From NCBI RefSeq assembly GCF_001692445.1, contig NZ_MAQA01000043.1, positions 1 through 40,690 of the forward strand: DNA of 40,690 bases, read 5' to 3'. The position numbers and the translations under genes were made by a program. Of the stretch, positions 1 to 7,949 are shown one piece after another (position 1 is the first letter of the stretch; every line of letters begins with the position of its first letter). The notes under the pieces are model-generated. The model was not told the DNA's origin, ran no database searches, and was given only the letters and a program-made list of their open reading frames with translations. Source of the DNA: Oerskovia enterophila (GTDB taxonomy: Bacteria > Actinomycetota > Actinomycetes > Actinomycetales > Cellulomonadaceae).

Positions 1-8
1 GGCTCCTT

Positions 9-59
9 AGTTGCTGCAAGCAACGATACTCCGTGGTGGTTGCTGAGGGCAATAGTTGC
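9..59. promoter_or_regulatory. Cluster of TTGC/GCAA half-sites, possible MarR-type operator
   Basis: Positions 10-14 (GTTGC) and 20-24 (GCAAC) form a short inverted repeat. They are followed by TTGC at 40-43, GCAA at 49-52 and AGTTGC at 54-59. The stretch is poorer in GC than the rest of the window. AGTTGC/GCAACT half-sites are common in operators of actinobacterial MarR regulators. That link is inference, because the gene it would control may lie left of the window or be the gene starting at 154. Confidence 0.3.
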
Positions 60-153
60 AGGGGGCATCTTTTGGGGGCGTGGTGGGCGCGGTGGTGGAG
101 ACGTGCGCACCTGCGCGAGCCCCGCCGTCGGGCCCCGTGCGTACGATCGAGAG

Positions 154-798
154 GTGAGCGAACAACCGACCCCCACCCACCGCCCGCGCCGCCCCGCGAT
201 GCTCGACCCGCGCGACGCCGAGGAGCTGCCCGGGGAGATCGATCCCGCGCTGCGCGACCAGATCGCCCACACGACCGCCGCCGCGATCGTGCACGGCGCC
301 CGCGCGTCCGAGGACCCCGAGGTCGTCGACCGGCTCATCCGCCTCGTCGAGACCGAAGGGCTGGACGTCGTCTCGGGCCTCTGGGCCGACTCGGCCCCCG
401 CGACCCTGCCCGGCGCGCTCTGGCGCCTGTACGTCCTGCGCGAGTGGGTGCGTCGCGACCCCGAGACGGTGACCCTGCGTTACCGGCTCGGCGTCGACGC
501 GGCCCCCGTCCAGGAGGTCGTCGCCGGCGTCGCGAGCCCGCCCGGGCCTCAGGACGTGCGCGAGCTCGCCGACGCCGTGCTCTCGGGCGTGTTCGCGGGC
601 GACCTCGCCGTGGCCCTCGAACGAGCCGCCGCGTTCTGCCGCATCCTCGCCACGGGCGCCGCGTTCGACGCCGACACGCGCGAGGTCGCCGACCCGGGCT
701 CCGCGCTGCGCATGACGCGCGGCGCCTCGTCGCTGCTGCGCACGGCCGAGGAGCTCGAGCATGCCGCCGCGCTCTGGCGGGCCGACAGGCTCGACTGA
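154..798 (+). CDS. Conserved hypothetical protein
   Basis: I do not recognise a functional family. The product is 214 residues, largely helical, soluble and rich in Ala, Arg and acidic residues, with no signal peptide or membrane segment. I chose the GTG at 154 because a purine-rich GAGAG stretch precedes it and the sequence upstream in the same frame is glycine-rich and unlike coding sequence. An in-frame ATG at 199 is an alternative. The gene stands alone: about 525 bases separate it from the phosphate uptake pair downstream. Third-position GC is very high throughout, which supports a real coding region. No catalytic motif is visible, so no function is assigned. Confidence 0.65.
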   Translation: MSEQPTPTHRPRRPAMLDPRDAEELPGEIDPALRDQIAHTTAAAIVHGARASEDPEVVDRLIRLVETEGLDVVSGLWADSAPATLPGALWRLYVLREWVRRDPETVTLRYRLGVDAAPVQEVVAGVASPPGPQDVRELADAVLSGVFAGDLAVALERAAAFCRILATGAAFDADTREVADPGSALRMTRGASSLLRTAEELEHAAALWRADRLD

Positions 799-1323
799 CG
801 CTGCGCCGTCGGGCGCGCGGGCGGTTCCGGTCGGGGCACGCGCGGCGCCCGTGCTCCCGAGGCGTCCCAGACCTCGCCCGGCCTCTGCTCGGGAGGCGCG
901 GCGGTGCTCGCGCGGTGCCGTCACCAGCCGGTTCGGAGGCTCCGGCCGAGCGGGCGTAGGATGAACGACGACGTCGGGTCGCGGTAGCCCCGGGCTCCAA
1001 CATCAGCCGCTTCGAGCGGCCTTCGCGCCGACAGGCGCTCCCGGCCCGGCGTCGCCCCCCACCACGACGTGAGCACCCTTTCGCCCTGCCTTGACAGGGC
1101 TCCTGGGGGCTGCCGTCAGGCCGCCCGAGCGATTGAACGTTCAGGCGACAGTTCGGTTACATTTGACGGGCGTTAGGGATGCGTTAACGCGCACCTCGAG
1201 CGCTCCTCACCACAGCGTCACCTTCCAACAGAACACCTGTGACATCCGGGTGGCGATCGCTCTGAGCGGTCGTCATCTCGCCTGTGAAAACCCCACCAGC
1301 GTCCAGCCCTTCCGGAGCCTCCC
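799..1323. other. Long intergenic region upstream of the phosphate uptake pair
   Basis: I see no credible gene here. The stretch holds a short inverted repeat GCCCTG/CAGGGC at 1083-1100, which overlaps a TTGACA. A less GC-rich patch at about 1130-1190 contains two perfect 10-bp palindromes, TGAACGTTCA (1134-1143) and GCGTTAACGC (1181-1190). This patch is the most promoter-like part. Confidence 0.5.
1133..1190 (+). promoter_or_regulatory. Candidate promoter/operator for the DUF47-pit pair
   Basis: A possible sigma-70-type promoter reads TTGAAC (1133-1138), 18 bases, TTACAT (1157-1162). The perfect palindromes TGAACGTTCA (1134-1143) and GCGTTAACGC (1181-1190) sit on and just after it, where a repressor or activator could bind. 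GTTCA (1139) and GTTCG (1151) recall PHO-box half-sites, but their 12-base spacing does not match the 11-base direct repeats of PhoP boxes, so I do not call one. The leader to the GTG at 1324 would be about 150 bases. Confidence 0.35.
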
Positions 1324-1944
1324 GTGCGCTTGCGCCTCACCCCGCGCGATACCTCGTTCTTCGACCTTCTCGCTGACTCCGCGCAGCACCTGGTCACCGG
1401 GGCAAACCTTCTCGCCGAGCTGCTCGGCGCAGACCGGCCCACCCGCAAGGAGCTCGCCAAGAAGCTGGCAGAGACCGAGCACCTGGCTGACGACGCGACG
1501 CACACGATCATGCGACGCCTCAACCAGACGTTCGTCACGCCGTTCGACCGCGACGACATCTACGGCCTCGCCTCCGCGCTCGACGACTGCATGGACTACA
1601 TGGAGGAGGCCGCGGACCTCATCGTCCTGTACAAGATCGACGAGCTGCCCGCGCGCGTCTCCGAGCAGGTCCAGGTCCTCCAGCGCGCCGCCGAGCTGAC
1701 CGCCGAGGCCATGCCGCGCCTGCGCTCGCTCAACGACCTCGCCGAGTACTGGGTCGAGGTCAACCGCCTCGAGAACCAGGCCGACAAGATCCACCGCAAG
1801 CTCCTCGCCGAGCTCTTCGACAACGTCGCCGACCCGATCCTCCTCATCAAGCTCAAGGAGGTCGTCGAGATCCTCGAGCAGGCCGCCGACGCGTTCGAGA
1901 AGGTCGCGAACACCGTCGAGACCATCGCGCTCAAGGAGTCCTGA
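1324..1944 (+). CDS. DUF47 (PhoU-like) partner of the phosphate transporter
   Basis: This is a 206-residue protein of the DUF47/PhoU-like family. These are all-helical cytoplasmic proteins that sit next to Pit-type phosphate transporters and are thought to modulate them. The helical heptad pattern runs throughout, with the family-typical N-terminus (FFDLLADSAQHLVTGANLL) and acidic helices suited to metal binding. The length is normal for the family. The GTG start at 1324 is preceded by GGAG at 1314-1317. The stop codon lies five bases before the start of pit, whose ribosome binding site AAGGAG (1934-1939) lies inside this gene, so the two are certainly co-transcribed and probably translationally coupled. 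The family is clear; the exact regulatory role is not. Confidence 0.88.
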   Translation: MRLRLTPRDTSFFDLLADSAQHLVTGANLLAELLGADRPTRKELAKKLAETEHLADDATHTIMRRLNQTFVTPFDRDDIYGLASALDDCMDYMEEAADLIVLYKIDELPARVSEQVQVLQRAAELTAEAMPRLRSLNDLAEYWVEVNRLENQADKIHRKLLAELFDNVADPILLIKLKEVVEILEQAADAFEKVANTVETIALKES

Positions 1945-1949
1945 GCTCC

Positions 1950-2954
1950 GTGGAATTCGCTCTTGTCGTCCTCGTCGTCGCGCTCGCGCTGAGCTTCGAC
2001 TACACGAACGGATTCCACGACGCGGCCAACGCGATCGCGACATCCGTCTCGACGCGCGCGCTCACCCCGCGCGCTGCTCTGCTCATGGCCGCGGTCATGA
2101 ACTTCACCGGCGCCCTGCTCGGGACCGAGGTCGCAGAGACCATCGCGACCTCGATCGTCGACCTCCAGGACGTGCCGTCGCACACCGCCCTGGTCGTGGT
2201 GCTGTGCGCCCTGGTCGGGGCCATCGTCTGGAACCTCATCACGTGGTGGTTCGGGCTGCCGTCGTCCTCGACGCACGCGCTGATCGGTGGCCTCGTGGGC
2301 GCCGGCCTCGCGGGCGGCCTCGCGATCTACGGCGCCTCGATCGTCGACAAGGTCGTCCTGCCGATGATCTTCTCCCCGATCGTGGGCTTCGGCCTCGCGT
2401 TCATCGTCATGGTCGGTCTGCTGTGGGCGTTCCGCCGCGCGGCCCCCTCCAAGACGACGCGCCGCTTCCGCCTCGCGCAGACCGTGTCGGCCGCGGCCAT
2501 GGCCCTGGGCCACGGCCTGCAGGACGCGCAGAAGACCATGGGCGTCATCTTCATGGCTCTCCTGACCGTCGGCTGGGCCAGCCCCGACGAGGGCATCCCG
2601 CTGTGGGTCAAGCTCGCCGCCGCGGCCGCGATCTCGGCCGGGACGTACTCGGGTGGCTGGCGCATCATGAGGACCCTGGGTCGCAAGATCATCGAGCTCG
2701 ACCCGGCGCGCGGTTTCGTCGCCGAGTCGGTCTCCGCGATCGTGCTCTACGTCAACGCGTTCGCGCTGCACGCACCGGTCTCCACGACGCACACCATCAC
2801 GTCCGCGATCATGGGCGTCGGCGCGACCAAGCGCCTGTCCGCGGTGCGCTGGGGCGTCGCCAAGAACATCGGCATCGCGTGGGTACTGACCATCCCGGCA
2901 GCCGCGCTCGTGGCCGCGATCATGTACTGGATCCTGTCGCCGATCCTGCTCTGA
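1950..2954 (+). CDS. pit: Inorganic phosphate transporter, Pit family
   Basis: This is a 334-residue polytopic membrane protein of the PHO4/Pit family, which imports inorganic phosphate (usually as a metal-phosphate complex) using the proton gradient. The two family repeats are visible. The first is near residues 10-40, with FDYTNGFHDAANAIATSV. The second is near residues 250-290, with SAIVLYVNAFALHAPVSTTH. A further PSSSTHALIGG signature follows the third membrane segment, and about nine or ten hydrophobic segments can be counted. The size matches the short actinobacterial Pit proteins. The GTG start at 1950 is set by AAGGAG in the end of the DUF47 gene. A perfect 36-bp palindrome follows the stop. 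Confidence 0.93.
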   Translation: MEFALVVLVVALALSFDYTNGFHDAANAIATSVSTRALTPRAALLMAAVMNFTGALLGTEVAETIATSIVDLQDVPSHTALVVVLCALVGAIVWNLITWWFGLPSSSTHALIGGLVGAGLAGGLAIYGASIVDKVVLPMIFSPIVGFGLAFIVMVGLLWAFRRAAPSKTTRRFRLAQTVSAAAMALGHGLQDAQKTMGVIFMALLTVGWASPDEGIPLWVKLAAAAAISAGTYSGGWRIMRTLGRKIIELDPARGFVAESVSAIVLYVNAFALHAPVSTTHTITSAIMGVGATKRLSAVRWGVAKNIGIAWVLTIPAAALVAAIMYWILSPILL

Positions 2955-2980
2955 GGCTCCGCCTCGCCCGTGCGCGTCGC

Positions 2981-3016
2981 CAGGACCAGCGTGACCTCGA
3001 GGTCACGCTGGTCCTG
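2981..3016 (+). terminator. Perfect 36-bp palindrome after pit
   Basis: Two 18-base arms pair without mismatch and without a loop (outer end CAGGACCAGC, centre CTCGAG). The downstream CTGCTGTTT gives only a weak T tract. Its position 27 bases after the pit stop suggests a terminator or an mRNA 3' end stabiliser. Confidence 0.75.
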
Positions 3017-3033
3017 CTGTTTCCGGGGGATCT

Positions 3034-3079
3034 GTTGTCAGAAGTGAGCCGGGGGATACCCCGGTGTGCTTCTGACAGC
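3034..3079 (-). repeat. 46-bp palindromic element, copy 1
   Basis: The arms are GTTGTCAGAA and TTCTGACAGC around a CCGGGG/CCCCGG inner stem. Read on the minus strand, the 15-codon frame gives LSEAHRGIPRLTSDN. It lies between the convergent pit and DUF559 genes, 85 bases before copy 2. Confidence 0.92.
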
Positions 3080-3118
3080 TTTGCTGGTGATGGGGCCTGA
3101 CCGACGTTGCGCTGCTTG

Positions 3119-3164
3119 GTTGTCAGAACTGAGCCGGGGGATACCCCGATGAGCTTCTGACAAC
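3119..3164 (-). repeat. 46-bp palindromic element, copy 2
   Basis: The arms GTTGTCAGAA and TTCTGACAAC are perfect. On the minus strand the frame reads LSEAHRGIPRLSSDN. Its first base is the last base of the TAG stop codon of the DUF559 gene, so the element begins exactly at the end of that gene and in its reading frame. Confidence 0.93.
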
Positions 3165-4117
3165 TACGCGGAAGTCTCCTGCGTTGCCGACCCGAGATGG
3201 TGCCGGAGGATGTCGTAGACCCGGTCCGGTTCCAGCCGGACGGCACCAGCGGGGACCCGGACGACGATGTCCCGCCTGCTCGCGTCGAGCTCGGCCGTGC
3301 GCAACAGGTCCTCGTACCAACGGTCCGGGTCGCTGTGGCCGATCCCGTCGACCTCGACGACCAACCGACGCCCGTCGCGGAGCCGCCACTCGGCGTCGAG
3401 GTAGCGCTGGCGTCCCTGCGAGTCCTTGCGTCGCGCCTGCCGTTCAGGGGCGGGCAGGTCGCGTTCGCGGCAGAACCTGATGAAGTCGATCTCGGCCAAG
3501 GACTGCGAGCCGCCGGCGATGTCGACGAGCGAGGTGCGCATGATGCTCCGGAAGCGGACGGCGCCCACCCGATCGAGCTGTTCGAAGAGCTCGTCGGTCG
3601 TGGCCAGCCCTTGCTGCACCGTGGCGGCGAGCAGGCCGACCGCGGTGCGTGGGTGGCGTTGCCAGGCGGCCGCGTCGACCGCGGCACGCTGTGCTGTGTG
3701 GACGGGGAGGCCGAGGAACGGGCGGATGTCCTCGGGCGCCGGGCGGCGAGACTCGTGGACGACGACGGCGGGGACGCGTGGGGGCCGCGCCCCACGAGCG
3801 ACGACGATGTGGATCCCCGGCCGAGTCCAGCCCGTCAACCCGCGCATCGACAGTGCGGACCACGAGCCGATGGCGACCGTCCCCTGTGCGCTCAGCACCG
3901 CGACCCACCGCCGGGCCGGCTCGGTGACGGGGCCGTTGTGAAGCAGCACGACGTCGCGGGTTGCGAGCGTCCACCGTCTCGCTGCCAGCTGTGCCCTCAC
4001 GTGGTCCCAGGAGACGCCCAGCCCCCGCAGCTGCGTCCGGGTCACCACTCCCTCCTGGTAGTGGTTGATCCGGTGCAGGCCCGGGACTGACTCCAACGCG
4101 TCCGACGTTCCGCTCAT
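3164..4117 (-). CDS. AbiEi-type winged-helix/DUF559 nuclease-like protein
   Basis: This is a 317-residue soluble protein of a type that is abundant and multicopy in actinomycetes. The N-terminal ~60 residues (GVVTRTQLRGLGVSWDHVRA) resemble the winged-helix domain of AbiEi type IV antitoxins. The C-terminal ~110 residues resemble DUF559, a PD-(D/E)XK/Vsr-like nuclease fold, with SLAEIDFIRFCRERDLPAPE, the acidic YLDAEWRL and RLVVEVDGIGHSD, which supply likely catalytic acids. No AbiEii toxin gene is adjacent, so a classic toxin-antitoxin pair is not supported. The ATG at 4117 is the natural start. Two palindromic elements lie downstream and two in the opposite orientation lie upstream. Substrate and role are unknown; nuclease activity is inference from the fold. 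Confidence 0.8.
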   Translation of the reverse strand: MSGTSDALESVPGLHRINHYQEGVVTRTQLRGLGVSWDHVRAQLAARRWTLATRDVVLLHNGPVTEPARRWVAVLSAQGTVAIGSWSALSMRGLTGWTRPGIHIVVARGARPPRVPAVVVHESRRPAPEDIRPFLGLPVHTAQRAAVDAAAWQRHPRTAVGLLAATVQQGLATTDELFEQLDRVGAVRFRSIMRTSLVDIAGGSQSLAEIDFIRFCRERDLPAPERQARRKDSQGRQRYLDAEWRLRDGRRLVVEVDGIGHSDPDRWYEDLLRTAELDASRRDIVVRVPAGAVRLEPDRVYDILRHHLGSATQETSA

Positions 4118-4158
4118 GCCGGGGATTCTTGGCGTCCGCGACGTCGGGCGTCAGAGGG

Positions 4159-4188
4159 CCACCGTCGTCTGTGGACAGAGGACGGTGG
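4159..4188. repeat. Inverted repeat upstream of the DUF559 gene
   Basis: The 12-base arms CCACCGTCGTCT and AGAGGACGGTGG differ from perfect pairing at one position and enclose GTGGAC. The centre lies about 56 bases upstream of the ATG at 4117, a reasonable place for an operator bound by the gene's own winged-helix domain. That role is inference. Confidence 0.45.
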
Positions 4189-4234
4189 GAGTGGGCGGTG
4201 CACGCCGTCGAATGGTGCGCTGTCGCCGCTACCG

Positions 4235-4280
4235 GTTGTCAGAACTCGCCCGGGGTATGGCCCGGCTCAGTTCTGACCAC
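4235..4280 (+). repeat. 46-bp palindromic element, copy 3
   Basis: The arms are GTTGTCAGAACT and AGTTCTGACCAC, with an inner CCGGG/CCCGG stem. The plus-strand frame reads LSELARGMARLSSDH. Its orientation is opposite to copies 1 and 2. Confidence 0.9.
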
Positions 4281-4328
4281 GGGAGCGGGTGAGCCAGGGG
4301 TGTTTGGTTGCTCCGCCGCTCGGCGTGA

Positions 4329-4374
4329 GTTGTCAGAGTTTCCCCGGGGTATGGCCCGGCTCAGTTCTGACAAC
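4329..4374 (+). repeat. 46-bp palindromic element, copy 4
   Basis: The arms are GTTGTCAGAG and TTCTGACAAC. The plus-strand frame reads LSEFPRGMARLSSDN. It lies 94 bases after copy 3 in the same orientation. Confidence 0.92.
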
Positions 4375-4593
4375 ACAGCGGTGGCTGTCACACGTGCTTG
4401 GGTCTCGACCCAGCCTCCGACCCCAGCCTCCGAGCCCCGAGCGCCTGCGCCTTCGAATCGATGAGCCCCCGGGTCCTCGAGCTCCCGGGTCCCCGGGTCC
4501 CCGAGTCCGGAGCGCCGAGGCGTCAGAGCGAGCCCACGCCCCAGGTCCTCCAGGCTTCGACACGGAGACCGAGCTCACCACCACCGGCCCGCC

Positions 4594-5619
4594 TCAGTGC
4601 AGCGGCGGCGCGACCTTCTCCGCCGCGAGGACCCTCGGACCCTTGGGCGTGTCCGCGACGTGCGCCACGAGCATCTCGCCCGGCTCCAGGAACGGGTCCC
4701 GGGTCGGCAGGGCGTTCGCCACGGGGCGTCGCGAGTGCTGCCCCAGGACGTCGAGCACCGTGGGCAGCACGGGTCGGTGCGTGCAGAGCACCGTCGACCG
4801 CTCGGACTCGAGCAGCTCCCGCACCGTGCGGGCGACGCGCGAGGGCGACCGCTCGTGCTGGGCCTCGGACAGGTGGTCGATCGAGATCGTGTCGAGCCCG
4901 GCCGCCTGCGCGTAGGGCGCGATCGTCTGCGCGCACCGGTCCCACCGGCTCGTGACCACGGTGTTGACCCCGTAGGCGGCCAGCACCGGGACCAGCGCGA
5001 CGGACTGCGCGTGGCCCGCGGGCGTGAGCGGCCGGTCCTGCTCGGCCCCGTGCCACGCGGCCCGGGTCACGGCCTTGCCGTGCCGGGCGATCACGACCAC
5101 GCGGGTCGAGAGGCGACCGTGCGTGTACTCCTCGACGAGGGCGGCGAGCGGCCCGCGGTCGGCCTTGCGCGTCACGCGGCGCGCAGCCTCCTCGACACCG
5201 AGCCACTCGGTCGCGTCGATCTCGTCGGGCGACACGGGAGGCACGGGGGCGCGCGCGGCGAGCGGTCCGGCGTCGCGCACGCGCTTGGCCTGCTGCGCGG
5301 CCCAGTAGTGCACGCGCTTGACCCGGCCCTCGGGGGTCAGGTACTGCAGGCCGGGCAGCGGGACTCCGAGGATCACGGGCTTGCCCGTCTCCTCGGCCAC
5401 CTCGCGCACGGCTGCGGTCTGGAACGTCTCGCCCGGGTCGAGCTTGCCCTTGGGCCACGACCAGTCGTCGTAGCGGGGCCGGTGCACGAGCCGCACCTGC
5501 AGCTCGCCGTCGCGCACGCGCCACACGAGCCCGCCGGCCGACTCGATCACGGGGGCGTGCGGGACGTGGGTGGGGCCGAGGGTGTCCACGAGCGGGGCGA
5601 ACGAGGACGGAGAGCTCAT
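4594..5619 (-). CDS. mutT1: NUDIX hydrolase/histidine phosphatase fusion (MutT1-like)
   Basis: This is a 341-residue two-domain protein. The N-terminal NUDIX domain has a complete box at residues 58-80 ([17 protein letters not shown]). The C-terminal histidine phosphatase domain starts at about residue 172, with the catalytic ARHGK (His180) and a second histidine in LCTHRPV. Mycobacterial MutT1 (Rv2985) has the same architecture, hydrolyses 8-oxo-GTP/8-oxo-dGTP and Ap(n)A, and lies beside ppk1 (Rv2984), as here. The ATG at 5619 overlaps the ppk1 stop as ATGA, so translation is coupled. A longer frame upstream in this phase is only the shadow of ppk1. The gene ends the mshD-ppk1-mutT1 operon. 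Family and architecture are clear; exact substrate preference is inferred. Confidence 0.9.
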   Translation of the reverse strand: MSSPSSFAPLVDTLGPTHVPHAPVIESAGGLVWRVRDGELQVRLVHRPRYDDWSWPKGKLDPGETFQTAAVREVAEETGKPVILGVPLPGLQYLTPEGRVKRVHYWAAQQAKRVRDAGPLAARAPVPPVSPDEIDATEWLGVEEAARRVTRKADRGPLAALVEEYTHGRLSTRVVVIARHGKAVTRAAWHGAEQDRPLTPAGHAQSVALVPVLAAYGVNTVVTSRWDRCAQTIAPYAQAAGLDTISIDHLSEAQHERSPSRVARTVRELLESERSTVLCTHRPVLPTVLDVLGQHSRRPVANALPTRDPFLEPGEMLVAHVADTPKGPRVLAAEKVAPPLH

Positions 5620-7949
5620 TGACCCATGCCCAGACGACGGCGTTGTCGGGTGATGAGGGTGGACTGGATGTCGGTCAACGGGCCGTCGGGTCCGGTCGCG
5701 TGCCGCACCCACGTCCCGTCCGCCTGCAGGTGCCACGACGCGGTGCCGCTGTCCATCGAGATGTCGATGAGGTCGAGCAGGTTCGTGATCTGGTCGGGGT
5801 CGACGAGCCGCACGAGCGTCTCGACACGGCGGTCGAGGTTGCGGTGCATGAGGTCGGCCGACCCGATGAAGACCTCGGGGCCGGACTCGGGACCGTCGGC
5901 GATGGCCGGGCCGCCCGAGTTGGCGAACGCGAAGATACGCGAGTGCTCGAGGAACCGGCCCAGGATGGACCGCACCCGGATGTTCTCGCTGAGCCCCGGC
6001 ACCCCGGGGCGGATCGCGCAGATCCCGCGGACCACGAGGTCGACCTTCACGCCGGCCTGCGATGCCCGGTAGAGGGCGTCGATGATGGTCTCGTCGACGA
6101 CCGAGTTGACCTTGAACTTGACCCACGCCTCGCGGCCTTCGCGGGCCGCGACGGCCTCGCGCTCGATCCGTTCGACGAGGCCCGAGCGCACCGAGCGGGG
6201 CGCGACGAGCAGGCGGTGGAACCTCGACTGGGGCGCGTAGCCGCTCAGCTGGTTGAACAGGCGCGTGAGGTCCTGGCCGACCTCGGGGTCCGCGGTCAGC
6301 AGCCCGAGGTCCGTGTAGAGGCGCGCGGTCTTGGGGTTGTAGTTGCCCGTGCCGACGTGGCAGTAGCGCACGAGCCCCTCGGGCTCCTGGCGGACCACGA
6401 GCGAGAGCTTGCAGTGCGTCTTGAGGCCGACGATCCCGTACACGACGTGCACGCCCGCCTGCTCGAGCTTGCGCGCCCAGGAGATGTTGGCCTGCTCGTC
6501 GAAGCGTGCCTTGATCTCGACGAGCGCGAGGACCTGCTTGCCGGCCTCGGCCGCGTCGATCAGGGCGTCGACGATCGGCGAGTCGCCCGACGTCCGGTAC
6601 AGCGTCTGCTTGATCGCGAGCACGTTGGGGTCCGCGGCGGCCTGCTGGAGGAACGTCTGGACCGAGGTCGAGAACGAGTCGTACGGGTGGTGCAGCAGGA
6701 TGTCGCGCTCGCGGATCGCCGCGAACACGTCGGTCGGGTTGGCGCTCTCCACCTCGGCGAGGAAGCGGTGCGTGGTCGGCACGAACCGCGGGTAGTGCAG
6801 GTCGGCGCGGTCCAGGTCGGCGATGAGGTTGAGGCCCGTGAAGTCGAGCGGCGCGGGCAGCTTGTAGACCTCGTCGTCCGCGACGTCGAGCTCGCGCACG
6901 AGCAGCTGGCGGATGCGGGGGCTGATCCCGTCGGCGATCTCGAGGCGCACGGGCGGCCCGAACCGCCGACGCAGCAGCTCCTTCTCCATGGCCTGGAGGA
7001 GGTTCTCGGCGTCGTCCTCCTCGACCTCGACGTCCTCGTTGCGGGTCACGCGGAACGTGTGGTGCTCGCGCACCTCCATGCCCGGGAAGAGGTGGTCGAG
7101 GTGCTGGGAGATGACGTCCTCGAGCGGTACGAACGACGTGGGGCCCTTGTCGGGGTCTGCGGCCTGCGTGCTGGGTGCGGACGGGCGGCCCCGCGAGTCG
7201 ACCGCGATGAAGCGCGGCAGCAGCGGCGGCACCTTGACGCGCGCGAAGTGCTCCTTGCCCGTCGTCGGGTTGACCACGACGACGGCGAGGTTGAGCGAGA
7301 GCCCCGAGATGTACGGGAAGGGGTGCGCGGGGTCCACGGCCAGGGGCGTGAGCACGGGGAAGATCTGCTTGCGGAAGAACTTGTGCAGGCGCTCCTGCTC
7401 GCGCGTGTCGAGCTCCTCCCAGCGCAGCAGCGAGATGCCCTCGGTCGCGAGCGCGGGCTGCACCTGGTCGGCGAACACCGCGGCGTGGCGGGCCATGAGC
7501 TCGTGCGCGCGCTCGCTGATCGCGTCGAGCACCTGGCGCGGGGTGAGCCCGGAGGCGGCCGTGACGGCGAGCCCGGTCGCGATGCGTCGCTTGAGGCCGG
7601 CGACCCGGACCATGAAGAACTCGTCGAGGTTCGACGCGAAGATCGCGAGGTAGCGCACGCGCTCCAGCAGGGGCTGCTCGTCGTCCTCGGCGAGCTCGAG
7701 CACGCGCTGGTTGAACGCGAGCCAGCTCAGCTCGCGGTCGGCGAAGCGGTCGGCGGGCAGGGGCTCGGCACTGAGCACCTCCAGGTCGACGGTCCCGGTG
7801 ACGGGCTCCTCCTCGGCGATGTGCTCGGCGATGTGCGCCGCGAGCTCGGGGTCGAGGGCGGGCCGGGGACGGGCGTCGCGAGGAGCCTCCGGCTGCTGGT
7901 CCGGGCGCGCGGGGGTCCGGACGCCGGGACGGACGGTGGAGTCGGTCAT
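5616..7949 (-). CDS. ppk1: Polyphosphate kinase 1
   Basis: This is a 777-residue cytoplasmic enzyme that makes inorganic polyphosphate from ATP, reversibly. All four PPK1 domains fit. The body starts after a ~60-residue Pro/Arg-rich extension, with [19 protein letters not shown]. The middle carries [13 protein letters not shown], and the catalytic core has [21 protein letters not shown], whose histidine (residue 531) is expected to be phosphorylated. The C-terminal part has [14 protein letters not shown] and the [16 protein letters not shown] signature. The ATG at 7949 overlaps the mshD stop as ATGA, and the stop overlaps the mutT1 start the same way. With pit and DUF47 five kilobases away, this half of the window is rich in phosphate metabolism. 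Confidence 0.96.
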   Translation of the reverse strand: MTDSTVRPGVRTPARPDQQPEAPRDARPRPALDPELAAHIAEHIAEEEPVTGTVDLEVLSAEPLPADRFADRELSWLAFNQRVLELAEDDEQPLLERVRYLAIFASNLDEFFMVRVAGLKRRIATGLAVTAASGLTPRQVLDAISERAHELMARHAAVFADQVQPALATEGISLLRWEELDTREQERLHKFFRKQIFPVLTPLAVDPAHPFPYISGLSLNLAVVVVNPTTGKEHFARVKVPPLLPRFIAVDSRGRPSAPSTQAADPDKGPTSFVPLEDVISQHLDHLFPGMEVREHHTFRVTRNEDVEVEEDDAENLLQAMEKELLRRRFGPPVRLEIADGISPRIRQLLVRELDVADDEVYKLPAPLDFTGLNLIADLDRADLHYPRFVPTTHRFLAEVESANPTDVFAAIRERDILLHHPYDSFSTSVQTFLQQAAADPNVLAIKQTLYRTSGDSPIVDALIDAAEAGKQVLALVEIKARFDEQANISWARKLEQAGVHVVYGIVGLKTHCKLSLVVRQEPEGLVRYCHVGTGNYNPKTARLYTDLGLLTADPEVGQDLTRLFNQLSGYAPQSRFHRLLVAPRSVRSGLVERIEREAVAAREGREAWVKFKVNSVVDETIIDALYRASQAGVKVDLVVRGICAIRPGVPGLSENIRVRSILGRFLEHSRIFAFANSGGPAIADGPESGPEVFIGSADLMHRNLDRRVETLVRLVDPDQITNLLDLIDISMDSGTASWHLQADGTWVRHATGPDGPLTDIQSTLITRQRRRLGMGQ

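Larger units (their letters stand above)
4118..4593. other. Intergenic region with hairpin and two palindromic elements
   Basis: No gene is supported here. The stretch contains a 30-bp inverted repeat (4159-4188), palindromic elements 3 and 4, and a low-complexity patch at about 4420-4520 made of repeated CCCAGCCTCCGA and GGGTCCCC-like units. Confidence 0.5.

Noticed and set aside
1139-1171. PHO box upstream of the DUF47-pit pair
   Set aside because: GTTCA and GTTCG are 12 bases apart and the third unit is poor; PhoP boxes use 11-base repeats.
3164-4117. Complete AbiE toxin-antitoxin system
   Set aside because: No AbiEii nucleotidyltransferase gene lies next to the AbiEi-like protein.
3034-4374. 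CRISPR-like array from the repeated 46-bp elements
   Set aside because: Copies are dispersed over 35 kb, spacings vary, orientations differ and no cas gene is present.
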